DNA of 64,000 bases from Kingella oralis (GCF_014054985.1 NZ_CP059569.1:1054001-1118000); one strand, 5' to 3'; counted from the stretch's first letter, positions 16,915-26,235 are shown. Numbers and translations are program-made. The notes: generated from the letters alone by a model not told the origin.

Positions 16915-17667
16915 CTACCCCGCTTCGCCGCGCAACACGCGCTGTCGCCGTGTTTCTGCCATCACCATGCCTGCGGACACGGAAATATTCATGCTTTCCA
17001 CCGTGCCAAACATGGGAATGGACACCAGCGCATCGCAATGCTCGCGCGTGAGCCGCCGCATGCCGTCGCCTTCGTTGCCCATCACCCACGCCACGTTTTC
17101 GGGGATGTCGTAGTGGAACAAATCCGCTTCGCCGTCCATATCGGTGCCGACCACCCAGATGCCGTATTCTTTTAGCTCGCGCAGGGTGCGCGCCAAGTTG
17201 GTTACGGTGATATAGGGCACGGTTTCCGCCGCGCCACAGGCAACTTTGCTTACGGTGGCGTTCAGCCCCGCACTTTTGTCTTTGGGCGCGATTACGGCGT
17301 GCACGCCCATTGCGTCTGCCGTGCGCAGGCAAGCGCCGAGATTGTGCGGATCGGTGATGCCGTCCAACACCAGCAAGAATGCGGGCTCGCGCAGGTTTTC
17401 CAGCACGTCTTCCAAGTGGACATGATTTTTGGATGCGTCAATAAAGCCGACCACGCCTTGATGGCGCGCGCCTTTGGCGATGGTGTTCAAGCGGTTCATA
17501 TCGGCAAAATGCACGCGCACTTTTTCGGCGGCGGCTTTTTCCAGCACTTCGCGCGTGCGTGCGTCGTTTTTGTTTTCTAAAACATAAAGCTCAACGATGG
17601 ATTTGGGGTTTTGCCACAAGCGGGCGTTGACGGCGTGAAAGCCGTAGATAAGACGTTGGTTGGACAT
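16915..17667 (-). CDS. rlmB: 23S rRNA (guanosine-2'-O-)-methyltransferase RlmB
   Basis: SPOUT-fold enzyme that methylates the ribose of G2251 in 23S rRNA (E. coli numbering). 250 residues. N-terminal L30e-like substrate domain (LIYGFHAVNARLWQNPKSIVELYVL), then the knot: DPHNLGACLRTADAMGVHAVI, WVMGNEGDGMRRLT and SIPMFGTVESMNISVSAGM, the SAM-binding and dimer motifs. Monocistronic; flanked by DUS. Confidence 0.93.
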   Translation of the reverse strand: MSNQRLIYGFHAVNARLWQNPKSIVELYVLENKNDARTREVLEKAAAEKVRVHFADMNRLNTIAKGARHQGVVGFIDASKNHVHLEDVLENLREPAFLLVLDGITDPHNLGACLRTADAMGVHAVIAPKDKSAGLNATVSKVACGAAETVPYITVTNLARTLRELKEYGIWVVGTDMDGEADLFHYDIPENVAWVMGNEGDGMRRLTREHCDALVSIPMFGTVESMNISVSAGMVMAETRRQRVLRGEAG

Positions 17668-17734
17668 GGGTTTCCTTATGGGAGTCGGGTTTCAGGCTGC
17701 CTCAAATACGCAGGCTTGCATTGGTAGAACCATA

Positions 17735-17775
17735 TTTTCAGGCTGCCTTAGCGTAACCCAAAGGCAGCCTGAAAA
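17735..17775. terminator. DUS inverted-pair terminator of nhaC
   Basis: TTTTCAGGCTGCCTTA faces AAAGGCAGCCTGAAAA directly next to the nhaC stop codon. Confidence 0.6.
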
Positions 17776-19179
17776 CTATTGTTGCGCGGGTTTCTGCTCG
17801 GTTTCCACTTTGCTTAACGTAAACCCTGTGAAGCCAAACAGCACGGTTAAAATCAAGCACAGGTAGCAGAAAAAGGCGTAAGGCAAGTAGCTCAACACGC
17901 TCACGCCCAGCACTTTGGCGATAAACACGCCGCACACGCTCCACGGCACCAATGGGTTAATCACCGTGCCTGCGTCTTCCAGCGTGCGCGATAGGTTGCG
18001 CGGATGCAAGCCCAGCTTGGCGTACACAGGTTTAAACGTTTCGCCCGCCAGCAAAATAGACAAATACTGCTCGCCAATCAAAATATTCACGCCCACGCTG
18101 GTCATCGCCACGCAAAAAGTGGCACGTCCTGCGTTGGTGAGAAAGCGGCGCATCGCGTCCAGCAAGGCGGGCACAATGCCCAGCGCAAACAGCAAGCCGC
18201 CCAAGCTCAACGCCAGCATCACCACCGTTTGCGTGAAAAACATACTTTCCAAGCCGCCGCGCGACACCAGTTTAGCGATGCCCTCGCCCACGTGTTCGGG
18301 CTTAAAGCCTGCAAACAGCCAGCCACCCAGTTGCCCCGCCGAGAGCGGCGTGTGGGTGAAGGTAATGGCGATGGAAACGGCGATGGTGGCGAGCATGGTT
18401 AAAATCGCGTCCACTTTAAACAACGCCAACACCACCAGCACGGCAAACGGCAGCAGTGCGTAGCCGTGCACTAAGCCGCTCGCTTGCAGCTCGCCGCTGA
18501 GTTTTTGCACCGAATTCAGGCTGCCTGAAACCACATCGGGCACCGCCCACACCAGCGCGGCGGCGGTCAGCAGCAAGGCGGGGATGGTGGTGTAGCTCAT
18601 GTTTTTGATGTGTTCAAACAAATCCACGCCCACGGTGGAGGCGGCGATGCCCGTGGTGTCCGACAGGGGCGACATTTTGTCGCCGAAAAACGCGCCCGAC
18701 ACCACCGCGCCTGCGGTAATCGCGGGCACAGCGTGAAACGCGCTGCTCATGCCCATAAACGCCACGCCGATGGTGGCGCAAGTGGTCAGGCTGCTGCCGA
18801 TGGAAATGCCAATCACGCCGCACAACAAAAACGCGGAAAGATAGAAATATTCGGGCGAAATCAGCCCGAAGCCGTAATACATCAGCGTGGGAATCGCGCC
18901 GCTCATCATCATGGCGGCAACCAAAAGCCCGATGAAGAAAAACAGATAAACCGCGCCCATGCCTTGTTCCACGGCGGCCGCCATGCGTTTAATCATGTCG
19001 CCCCATTTTGCGCCGCGCAGCAAGCCGTAAAGCAGCAGCGCCACCAGCGCCAGCAAAATGGAAAGATGCGGCACCCATTCAAACGAGATGATGGTGTAGC
19101 CCATTATAGCGATGGCGCTCACGGCAACGATAAGGGCTTCGGAAAGAGAGATATTGAGTAGGGGTTGTTTGGATAGCAT
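17776..19179 (-). CDS. nhaC: Na+/H+ antiporter, NhaC family
   Basis: 467 residues, about 12 membrane helices. Characteristic NhaC motifs: GVIGISIGSSLTTCATIGVAFMG and GAVVSGAFFGDKMSPLSDTTGIAAS, the latter containing the conserved Asp residues of the transport site; second-half repeat VGVNILIGEQYLSILLAGETFKP and DAGTVINPLVPWSVCGVFIAKVLG. Exchanges cytoplasmic Na+ (possibly Li+) for protons. It starts 5 bases after the stop of an upstream exported 2H-phosphoesterase gene, so the two are likely co-transcribed. Confidence 0.88.
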   Translation of the reverse strand: MLSKQPLLNISLSEALIVAVSAIAIMGYTIISFEWVPHLSILLALVALLLYGLLRGAKWGDMIKRMAAAVEQGMGAVYLFFFIGLLVAAMMMSGAIPTLMYYGFGLISPEYFYLSAFLLCGVIGISIGSSLTTCATIGVAFMGMSSAFHAVPAITAGAVVSGAFFGDKMSPLSDTTGIAASTVGVDLFEHIKNMSYTTIPALLLTAAALVWAVPDVVSGSLNSVQKLSGELQASGLVHGYALLPFAVLVVLALFKVDAILTMLATIAVSIAITFTHTPLSAGQLGGWLFAGFKPEHVGEGIAKLVSRGGLESMFFTQTVVMLALSLGGLLFALGIVPALLDAMRRFLTNAGRATFCVAMTSVGVNILIGEQYLSILLAGETFKPVYAKLGLHPRNLSRTLEDAGTVINPLVPWSVCGVFIAKVLGVSVLSYLPYAFFCYLCLILTVLFGFTGFTLSKVETEQKPAQQ

Positions 19180-19184
19180 AGTTT

Positions 19185-19850
19185 TTACTCAAATGGTTTG
19201 AAATATAAAACATTTTTAGCTTGCCCCAGCGCGTCCACTTGGGCGATGCCGATACCCACGGCTTGCGCGCTGAACGGGCGGAACGCATAGCCTGCTTCAA
19301 ATTTGGCAACGCCGTCGTTAAATTCTTTGGGCGTGAGCAGGGTAACGTGCGGGTTGAACTGGGCAAACACATTGGGCGAGCCGTATCGCTCAAAGGTTTT
19401 CACCTTTTCGGGATAGGCGCTCACCCAATCGGGCAGCTTGGCGTTTTTGTCGCGCAGTTTAACGAGCTGCACGGTGATTTCATCGGCAAGCTGCTGCAAT
19501 TCGGGCGAGGGTTGGTTGTCCAGCATCAGCCATTTACCTGTGGTGCTGTGCATCCCGGTGAACGAAATGGCGAATTTGCTTTGCCGGCGGGCAAATTGGC
19601 TGACGATTTTTTGGATTTCAGGCAGCCTTTTGCTGTCGTATTCGGTGAGATACAGCGTAAGGTGGACTTGATAGCCCTGCGCAAACAGCGAGTTTACGCC
19701 TTGCTTGGCAAGCGCTTGCGAAATATCGTTTACACGGCTTTCGGCGGTGTTATCCAGCTTCACGAACACGTTGTAGTTTACCGTTTCGGCGAAGGCGGCG
19801 CGGGCAAGCAGCAGCGCGGCAAGGGCGATTAAGTGTTTTTTATGAGACAT
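19185..19850 (-). CDS. Exported 2H phosphoesterase (2'-5' RNA ligase-like)
   Basis: 221 residues. N-terminal signal peptide (KKHLIALAALLLARAAFA, cleavage after AFA), so the mature protein is periplasmic. Two HxT motifs define the 2H fold: H63-L-T65 in YQVHLTLYLTE and H168-V-T170 in NPHVTLLTPKE. Members act as cyclic nucleotide phosphodiesterases or on RNA 2',3'-cyclic ends, normally in the cytoplasm; a secreted version is less common. Substrate unknown. First gene of a tight pair with nhaC. Confidence is high for the fold, low for the reaction. Confidence 0.72.
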   Translation of the reverse strand: MSHKKHLIALAALLLARAAFAETVNYNVFVKLDNTAESRVNDISQALAKQGVNSLFAQGYQVHLTLYLTEYDSKRLPEIQKIVSQFARRQSKFAISFTGMHSTTGKWLMLDNQPSPELQQLADEITVQLVKLRDKNAKLPDWVSAYPEKVKTFERYGSPNVFAQFNPHVTLLTPKEFNDGVAKFEAGYAFRPFSAQAVGIGIAQVDALGQAKNVLYFKPFE

Positions 19851-19927
19851 GGTTGTTCCTTTATTGGGTGATTGACGGGAGTGTGGTTTTCAGGCTGCCT
19901 CAGCTAGCCGCATAGGCAGCCTGAAAA

Positions 19928-20419
19928 CTAATCAGACATATATTGCCATTGGCGCAGGGCGAAATCATAACGATGCCAATCCAGCGGGATGATGCTTTCG
20001 TATTCCAAGATGGGCGGCTGTTGCGGGGCGGGCATTTGATAGCGCACGCGCCGCTCGTGATACAGCGTGTTGCGCGGATAGACTTCGCCCAACGCGGCGG
20101 GGTAGCGATGATGTTGGGCGTGATACTGCTCAATCTGCGCCACAATTTGCACGGCATCTTGGCGGATGCGTTGCTCAATATGCTGTTGCCCGAAATAAAC
20201 CGTTGCCCATGCCATCAGCCACATCGCAAACTGTATCCGCCAGTTGCGCCAAGAGAAATGCTTGCCCGAATGCAGCCAAAAAAGATGGACGGGCGTGCAC
20301 AGCAACCATGGCAAGGCAAGCAGCCACGGCACAAGCGCGTAATGCACGGAAAAACCTGCGGCTAACAAGAGGGCGATGGCAATCAGCGTAAATAAAAGGT
20401 TGGGACGATTGGGTTGCAT
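19928..20419 (-). CDS. Hypothetical inner-membrane protein
   Basis: 163 residues. Two or three hydrophobic segments in the first 85 residues (LLFTLIAIALLLAAGFSV, WLLALPWLLCTPVHLFWL, FAMWLMAWATVYFG), then a soluble C-terminal part with DAVQIVAQIEQYHAQHHRYPAALGEVYP. That stretch looks like the N-terminal helix and loop of pseudopilin/GspG-like domains, but there is no prepilin cleavage site. Family not recognised. Same strand as nhaC and tyrB, with DUS on both sides. Confidence 0.6.
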   Translation of the reverse strand: MQPNRPNLLFTLIAIALLLAAGFSVHYALVPWLLALPWLLCTPVHLFWLHSGKHFSWRNWRIQFAMWLMAWATVYFGQQHIEQRIRQDAVQIVAQIEQYHAQHHRYPAALGEVYPRNTLYHERRVRYQMPAPQQPPILEYESIIPLDWHRYDFALRQWQYMSD

Positions 20420-20588
20420 CGGATGAGGCAGCCTGAAAATGGAGCGGCGCGGGCTTGTCGCTTAATGGTTATTCGGATAATGCGCGGCCGGGCAACGTTC
20501 GGCGTTGCCGGGTTTTGTTTTCGGTTTTCAGGCTGCCTATGCGGTGGTGGATTGAGGCAGCCTGAAACGGCGTAACCACGCTACCGCC

Positions 20589-21779
20589 CTACCCTTTAAA
20601 CACCGCCGCAAACGCATCCGCCACCGTGTTCACATTGCCCTCGTTCAGCCCCGCGATGCACATCCGTCCGCTGTCCAGCAGATAAATGGCGAATTCGTCG
20701 CGCAAACGTTGCACTTGCTGCGCGTTCAAACCCGTATAGCTAAACATGCCGCGCTGTTTCACAAAATAGCTGAAATCGCGCTCGGGCAGCTTGCTTTGCA
20801 GCACGTCATAAATGCGCTGGCGCATGGCACGGATGCGGTCGCGCATTTCATAGACTTCGTTTTGCCATTGCGCGGCAAGTTGCGCGTCGCTTAAAACGTG
20901 ATACGCGGTCAAGCCGCCTTGTGCGGGCGGGCTGGAATAAATGCGGCGCACACCCAGTTGCAGCTGCCCCAGCACCAGCGCGGCTTCTTCGGCATTGGGC
21001 GACACCACCATCAAGCCGCCCGCGCGTTGCCCATACAGCGACATATTTTTGGAAAACGAGCTGCTCACCAGCAGCGGCAAGCCCAAATCGGCAGCGCGGC
21101 GGATGGCGTAGGCATCGCGGTCAAAATCGTCGCCAAAGCCTTGGTAGGCGATGTCCATAAACGGGATAAGCTGGCGCGCGGCGATGATGTGCAACACTTC
21201 GTCCCATTGCTCGGGCGATAAATCCACGCCTGTTGGATTGTGGCAGCAGGGGTGCAGCAGGATGATGGTGTTTTCAGGCTGCCTATCTAGGCAGGCGCAC
21301 ATTTGCTCAAATTTCACGCCGATGGTGGCGGGGTCGTAATACGGATAGCTGCCCAGCTCAAAGCCTGCGGCGGCGAAAATGCCGCGATGGTTGTCCCATG
21401 TGGGGTCGCTCATCAGCACTTTGCTGTTGCCAAAGGCGTTGTGCAACAAATCCGCGCCCAGCCGTAATGCGCCCGAGCCGCCCAGCGTTTGCACGGTGGT
21501 TACGCGGTTTTCGGCAATCACCGCATGGTTTGCGCCAAACAATAATTTGGGCAATTCGGCGCGTAGCCCTGCGTGTCCTTCCATCGGCAAATAGGCTTTT
21601 GCGCCAATGCCAACGCGCTCTTCGGCGGTTTTCACGCTTTCAGGCTGCGTCATGTTGCCATCGTTGTCAAAATAGATGCCGATGGACAGGTTGATTTTGT
21701 TGGCGCGCGGGTCGCGGTTAAACGTTTCTACAAGGCTTAAAATCGGGTCGCCTGCGTAGGGGGCGAGGTGTTGGAACAT
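20589..21779 (-). CDS. tyrB: Aromatic/aspartate aminotransferase
   Basis: PLP enzyme of class I; transaminates tyrosine, phenylalanine and aspartate. Start 21779 gives MFQHLAPYAGDPILSLVETFNRDPR, the normal family N-terminus, and 396 residues (E. coli TyrB 397); the frame runs upstream to 21860 but only through DUS. Motifs: INLSIGIYFDNDG, TVQTLGGSGALR, LLHPCCHNPTGVDL and the PLP lysine in SSSFSKNMSLYGQRAGG. Could equally be named aspC; the substrate split cannot be read from sequence. Confidence 0.9.
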   Translation of the reverse strand: MFQHLAPYAGDPILSLVETFNRDPRANKINLSIGIYFDNDGNMTQPESVKTAEERVGIGAKAYLPMEGHAGLRAELPKLLFGANHAVIAENRVTTVQTLGGSGALRLGADLLHNAFGNSKVLMSDPTWDNHRGIFAAAGFELGSYPYYDPATIGVKFEQMCACLDRQPENTIILLHPCCHNPTGVDLSPEQWDEVLHIIAARQLIPFMDIAYQGFGDDFDRDAYAIRRAADLGLPLLVSSSFSKNMSLYGQRAGGLMVVSPNAEEAALVLGQLQLGVRRIYSSPPAQGGLTAYHVLSDAQLAAQWQNEVYEMRDRIRAMRQRIYDVLQSKLPERDFSYFVKQRGMFSYTGLNAQQVQRLRDEFAIYLLDSGRMCIAGLNEGNVNTVADAFAAVFKG

Positions 21780-22178
21780 GGGTTGGGCTCTTTCAAATTT
21801 TGCAAAGAAGTGTGAAGTATAAGTTAATTCAGGCTGCCTTTGAAACGGCTGCGCGGGCAAAGGATACGGCAGCCTGAAAATTTAATGGGCGGGAGCGGGT
21901 GGAATTTTATGCTTTATGTGTGTGGATGGTCGGGGTGGTTGGCAATTATTTGGTGTTTAACTGTGGATGTTGGCAGAAAATGGCTTTTGTGTGGTAGCTT
22001 GGGTTTCAGGCTGCCTTTGTTGCCAAATGCGCGTTCAAAAAATAAAGCGTTGCGTGTAAGGAATTGGTAGCTAGCAATGATTTGCCCGATTACTGACTGA
22101 CTTATGATGATAAAAAAGATGTGTTGAGCGTGGCAATCTTGTTAAATTAGTTAATAAAATCAATGTTTTATTTTAATT
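21780..22178. other. Gap upstream of tyrB, AT-rich toward its right end
   Basis: Left part carries DUS; from about 22040 the composition becomes AT-rich and merges with the SUKH gene. A stretch at 22102-22149 reads as a short open end of a frame (YDDKKDVLSVAILLN then stop) without a start; it may be a decayed gene tail. Nothing else is seen. Confidence 0.4.
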
Positions 22179-22820
22179 TTACGATATTGATTTATTTATG
22201 TAATTCATTATTTCTTGGTTTATTTCGTGAGACAAAATATAGTTATCTTCTATTGATACACAGTGTAAAATGTTATTTATTAAAAAATATCTCATATCAA
22301 CTGATTTTAAATCAAAAAGCAAATATTTGTTATTTATAATTAAAAAATTATCTATGTAATTATTTGAAAGATTTGTTTTCCTAGATACCTCATATGATAT
22401 GCTATTCAAGTAATATAATGATATAGACCAAATGAATGTTTTTATATCTCCGCAAATTTTTTCACCAACAGTAGAATTTTCACCTACTCTATACAATGCG
22501 CCATCATTATTATCAATAATAACCCATTCACCAATAAAGAAATTACCAAAATACAAAAAACCATCTGGAATTTCTTTACCATATTCTTTTTCATCATCAA
22601 TTAATTCTTTAATTTCTTTAAAAGAGCAGGTTATATAAGCTTCTTTAAAACAAATTGGAAGTGGTTCGCCACCATATTCCATCAAAAATTTAATATGGTC
22701 TTCTCGTATAAATCTTTGCTCTTTTGTAAAAAAATCAATGATTTCTTCTCTTGGAACAGGATTGATATTAGGTTCAAAGCTAATTAGCTTACTGAAAATC
22801 AAATCGCTAATTGACTTCAT
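22179..22820 (-). CDS. SMI1/KNR4 (SUKH)-family immunity protein, orphan
   Basis: 213 residues, very AT-rich compared with all neighbours and free of DUS, so probably acquired. The first 130 residues show the SUKH pattern: PVPREEIIDFF, HIKFLMEYGGEPLP, then EIPDGFLYFGNFFIGEWVIIDNNDGALYRVG. No signal peptide or membrane segment. SUKH proteins neutralise diverse nuclease and other toxins of contact-dependent or secreted polymorphic systems by binding them in the cytoplasm. A ribosome site (AAAGGAGTAAGA) precedes ATG 22820. No toxin gene is adjacent. The C-terminal 80 residues are not recognised. Confidence 0.65.
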   Translation of the reverse strand: MKSISDLIFSKLISFEPNINPVPREEIIDFFTKEQRFIREDHIKFLMEYGGEPLPICFKEAYITCSFKEIKELIDDEKEYGKEIPDGFLYFGNFFIGEWVIIDNNDGALYRVGENSTVGEKICGDIKTFIWSISLYYLNSISYEVSRKTNLSNNYIDNFLIINNKYLLFDLKSVDMRYFLINNILHCVSIEDNYILSHEINQEIMNYINKSIS

Positions 22821-23025
22821 TCTTACTCCTTTAACCTAAGACGCATTTATGAGCTATGTGCCAAACATTGCGGGAAGCAAAAAGAATGGCACATTTTAGC
22901 CCTGTTCAACAAACGGTGCGTGGCAAAGCCACACACCCTACCCCATCGCCCACGCGCCATGATTATTTTCAGGCTGCCTTTGTTATCCCGCAAAGGTAGC
23001 CTGAAAACATCCTCCCATCCCGCCA

Positions 23026-24561
23026 TCACGCCGACAAAAACAGCCGATACGCCGCGTTATCCGTTTGCTCTTCGTATGCATAGCCCAGCTGCGCCAAGAA
23101 TGCGTCAAACGCCGCGCTGTCGGCGGGCGGCACGTCGATGCCCACCAAAATGCGCCCGTAGTCCGCGCCGTGGTTGCGGTAGTGGAACAGGCTGATGTTC
23201 CAATCACTTTGCAGCGTGTTCAAAAATTTCGCCAACGCGCCCGGCCGCTCGGGGAACTCAAAGCTAATCAGTCGCTCGTTTTGCACTTTGTGCGTGCGCC
23301 CGCCCACCATGTAGCGCAGGTGGACTTTCGCCATCTCATCGTTGCTCAAATCAATATTGGGCAGCTGCGCAGCATCAAATTGGGCGCGGATTTGCGCGAT
23401 GTCTTTTGCGCCTGCGGTTTGAATGCCCACAAAAATATGCGCCACTTCATCATCGCCGTAGCGATAGTTAAATTCGGTGATGCTGCGCGCGCCCACCACG
23501 TTCACAAACTCGCGGAAACTGCCCGCCCGCTCGGGGATGGACACGGCAAAAATCGCCTCGTTGCCCTCGCCCAATTCGCTGCGCTCGGACACATGGCGCA
23601 AGCGGTGGAAATTCATGTTTGCGCCGCTGCACACGGCAATCAGCGTTTCATCGGCAAGGTTGTGCTGCGCGATGTAGGCTTTCAGCCCCGCCAGCGCTAA
23701 CGCGCCCGACGGCTCGCAAATGCTGCGCGTGTCGTCAAAAATATCTTTTAACGCGCCGCAGATGGCATCGGTGTCCACGGTGATGATGTCGTCCAGCAAA
23801 TCGCGGCACATTTTAAAGGTTTCTTCGCCCACCAATTTCACCGCCGTGCCATCGGCAAACAAGCCCACGTCTTTCAATTCCACGCGCTCGCCCGCTGCCA
23901 CCGATGCTTTCATCGCGCAGCTATCGCTGGTTTGCACGCCGATAACTTTAATCTCGGGGCGCACCTGCTTGATAAACGCGGCAACGCCCGCCGCCAAGCC
24001 GCCGCCGCCAATCGGCACAAAAACGGCGTGGATGGGCTTGGCGTGTTGGCGCACAATTTCCATGCCGATGGTGCCCTGCCCTGCGATAACGTCGCAATCA
24101 TCAAACGGCGGAATGTAGGTCAAGCCGCTGTCGGCAACCAGTTGCATGGCGTGGTCGTAAGCATCGTTGTACGACACGCCTGCCAGCACCACATTGCCGC
24201 CGCGTGCTTTCACCGCGTCCACTTTAATCTTCGGCGTGGTTTCGGGCATCACAATCGTTGCCGCGCAGCCCAAGCGTTGCGCGGCAAGGGCAACGCCTTG
24301 CGCGTGGTTGCCTGCGCTGGCGGTAATCACGCCTTTGCGCAATATGTTTTCAGGCAGCTTTGCCATTTTGTTGTACGCGCCGCGCAGCTTGAAAGAAAAC
24401 ACGGGCTGCAAATCTTCGCGTTTGAGCAGGATTTTGTTGCCCAAGCGGTGCGACAGATTGCTGGCGAGGTCTAGCGGCGATTCGATGGCGACATCGTAAA
24501 CGGCGGAAGTGAGAATGCGGGTGAGATAGTGGCGGTAAGCGGGGAAGCGTTCTGTGTTCAT
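23026..24561 (-). CDS. ilvA: Threonine dehydratase, biosynthetic
   Basis: PLP enzyme that deaminates threonine to 2-oxobutanoate, committing carbon to isoleucine. Start 24561 (MNTERFPAYRHYLTRILTSAVYDVA) gives 511 residues against 514 in E. coli; a further upstream extension to 24744 is unlikely. PLP lysine K58 in FSFKLRGAYNK; glycine-rich loop VPIGGGGLAAG; ASAGNHAQGVALAA. Two C-terminal ACT-like regulatory domains (about 325-511; EAIFAVSIPERAGSFREFVN and ISFEFPERPGALAKFLN) indicate isoleucine/valine feedback, as in the long biosynthetic form. Confidence 0.95.
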   Translation of the reverse strand: MNTERFPAYRHYLTRILTSAVYDVAIESPLDLASNLSHRLGNKILLKREDLQPVFSFKLRGAYNKMAKLPENILRKGVITASAGNHAQGVALAAQRLGCAATIVMPETTPKIKVDAVKARGGNVVLAGVSYNDAYDHAMQLVADSGLTYIPPFDDCDVIAGQGTIGMEIVRQHAKPIHAVFVPIGGGGLAAGVAAFIKQVRPEIKVIGVQTSDSCAMKASVAAGERVELKDVGLFADGTAVKLVGEETFKMCRDLLDDIITVDTDAICGALKDIFDDTRSICEPSGALALAGLKAYIAQHNLADETLIAVCSGANMNFHRLRHVSERSELGEGNEAIFAVSIPERAGSFREFVNVVGARSITEFNYRYGDDEVAHIFVGIQTAGAKDIAQIRAQFDAAQLPNIDLSNDEMAKVHLRYMVGGRTHKVQNERLISFEFPERPGALAKFLNTLQSDWNISLFHYRNHGADYGRILVGIDVPPADSAAFDAFLAQLGYAYEEQTDNAAYRLFLSA

Positions 24562-24885
24562 GTGATTTGATTTGAAGCGAATTGTTGCGATTAAGTAAGA
24601 AAACGTAACCTTAACGCCGTGATTGTGTAAACGCAAGTTAATTATTGTTGCCAAAAGGGGTTTAGGCAGCCTGAAAATAGGTAAAACGCAGTTTTGTGGG
24701 TATAATCGCAGCCTTTTGCGGCTGCCGATGCCATCGCGTAACAACGCTTGGGCGCAATAAGGCAGTCTGAAAATCCAATACGCGCAGCTTGTTGATTAAG
24801 ATTGCTGCCGTTTTCCGTTTTCAGGCTGCCTCAATCATTTATCCACCTCGGCGCAGCCTAAACCCCATCAAACGAGTAACACAAC
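24562..24885. other. Divergent promoter region ilvA/dacA
   Basis: No gene. Holds two DUS, one variant DUS (GGCAGTCTGAAAA near 24762) and a TATAAT at 24701-24706 that could serve dacA. Confidence 0.5.
24701..24706 (+). promoter_or_regulatory. Candidate -10 box upstream of dacA
   Basis: Exact TATAAT on the plus strand, 180 bases before the dacA start; -35 not clear. Confidence 0.25.
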
Positions 24886-26142
24886 ATGGTCAAAAAAATT
24901 CTCTCCATTCTCACCCTTTCTGCTTTTATTGTTGCCCCCGCCGCCGCGCGTGCGCCCAAAAAAACCAAAGCCGCGTCCGCGCCCGCCGCGTCTGCGCCCG
25001 CTGCTGCCTCTGCCACCGCTGCATCCAGCCCCGCCGCGCCCAAACTCAACGCCGCCGAAGCCTTAAAGCAGCCTGAAATCGCCGCCACCGCCTATTTGGT
25101 GCGCGATTTGCAAAGCAATCAAACGCTGGTTGCCAAGAACACCGACCAACAAATCGAGCCCGCATCGCTCACCAAATTGATGACCGCTTATTTGGCGTTC
25201 AAAGCGTTGGAAGAAGGCAAATTGCAGCCCGAGCAAAAGCTCACCGTGTCCGAAAAAGCATGGAAAGTGGAAGGCTCGCGGATGTTTCTCAAAGCGCACA
25301 GCGAAGTGCCCGTGTGGGATTTGATGCGCGGCTTGATTGTGGTGTCGGGCAACGATGCCGCGATTACGCTTGCCGAGGGCATTGCGGGCAGCGAAGAAGC
25401 GTTTGCCAAAATGATGAACGATGAAGCCAAGCGCTTGGGCATGACGCAAACCTATTTTGAAAACGCCACCGGCTTGCCCGCGCCCAAGCATCTGACCAGC
25501 GTGAACGACTTGGCGATTTTGTCCAACGCCATCATCCGCGATTTGCCCGCCAAGTATTACGAAGTTTATTCCTACAAATCTTATACTTATAACAACATCA
25601 CCCAAGAAAACCGCAATTTGCTGCTGTTCCGCGACGACAGCGTGGACGGCTTGAAAACAGGGCATACATCCAGCGCGGGCTACAACCTAATCGCCACCAG
25701 CAAGCGCAACAACCGCCGCGTGTTGAGCATTGTGATTGGCGCAGCCAGCGCCGAAGCGCGCGCCACCGAAAGCAGCAAATTGCTGAACTACGCCTTGCAG
25801 GGCTTTGACACGCCGAAAATGTATCAAGCGGGGCAAGTGGTGGGCAAAGTGCGCGTGTATAAAGGCGCGAGCAGCGAAGCCGAAGTGGGCTTCCAGCAAG
25901 ATGCCTACGTTACCCTGCCGCACGGGCAGGGCGAGCGCGTGAAAACCGTGCTGGAAACCATGCAGCCTGTGGTTGCGCCTGTGCAGGCGGGACAAAAGCT
26001 GGGCACGCTCAAACTGATGGACGGCGACAAGGTGCTGGCGGAGCAGCCTGTGGTGGCGCTGAAAAATGTGGAAGAAGCAGGCTTTTTTGGGCGGCTGTGG
26101 GACAGCATCGTGTTGTGGTTTAAATCGGTGTTTGCGGGGTAG
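24886..26142 (+). CDS. dacA: D-alanyl-D-alanine carboxypeptidase, PBP5/6 type
   Basis: Low-molecular-weight penicillin-binding protein that trims the terminal D-Ala from peptidoglycan pentapeptides in the periplasm. 418 residues. Signal peptide KKILSILTLSAFIVAPAAARA, then an Ala/Ser/Pro-rich linker (about 25-55) longer than usual. Serine peptidase motifs: S94-L-T-K97, S154-G-N156, K257-T-G259. PBP5-type C-terminal beta domain and a final amphipathic helix (GRLWDSIVLWFKSVFAG) for membrane anchoring. Followed by a bidirectional DUS hairpin. Confidence 0.94.
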   Translation: MVKKILSILTLSAFIVAPAAARAPKKTKAASAPAASAPAAASATAASSPAAPKLNAAEALKQPEIAATAYLVRDLQSNQTLVAKNTDQQIEPASLTKLMTAYLAFKALEEGKLQPEQKLTVSEKAWKVEGSRMFLKAHSEVPVWDLMRGLIVVSGNDAAITLAEGIAGSEEAFAKMMNDEAKRLGMTQTYFENATGLPAPKHLTSVNDLAILSNAIIRDLPAKYYEVYSYKSYTYNNITQENRNLLLFRDDSVDGLKTGHTSSAGYNLIATSKRNNRRVLSIVIGAASAEARATESSKLLNYALQGFDTPKMYQAGQVVGKVRVYKGASSEAEVGFQQDAYVTLPHGQGERVKTVLETMQPVVAPVQAGQKLGTLKLMDGDKVLAEQPVVALKNVEEAGFFGRLWDSIVLWFKSVFAG

Positions 26143-26167
26143 TCGCGCGGTTTACATAGAAGCGTAA

Positions 26168-26212
26168 AAGGCAGCCTGAAAACGTGTTGAATGCGTTTTC
26201 AGGCTGCCTTTA
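26168..26212. terminator. Bidirectional DUS terminator between dacA and the FmdE-like gene
   Basis: AAGGCAGCCTGAAAACG faces CGTTTTCAGGCTGCCTT between convergent genes. Confidence 0.6.
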
Positions 26213-26235
26213 TGTTGCCAAGCGACTTTGCGCGA

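Noticed and set aside
20500..20535. Possible plus-strand sRNA terminator upstream of tyrB's 3' end
   Set aside because: GGCAACG-N-CGTTGCC stem followed by a broken T tract, but no promoter or transcript body is visible.
22102..22149. Short open tail reading YDDKKDVLSVAILLN
   Set aside because: No start and too short to support a gene; noted only as possible debris next to the SUKH gene.
24562..24744. 61-residue extension of ilvA
   Set aside because: Contains a DUS-encoded FRLPKPL stretch and no homology to the family; length fits the start at 24561.
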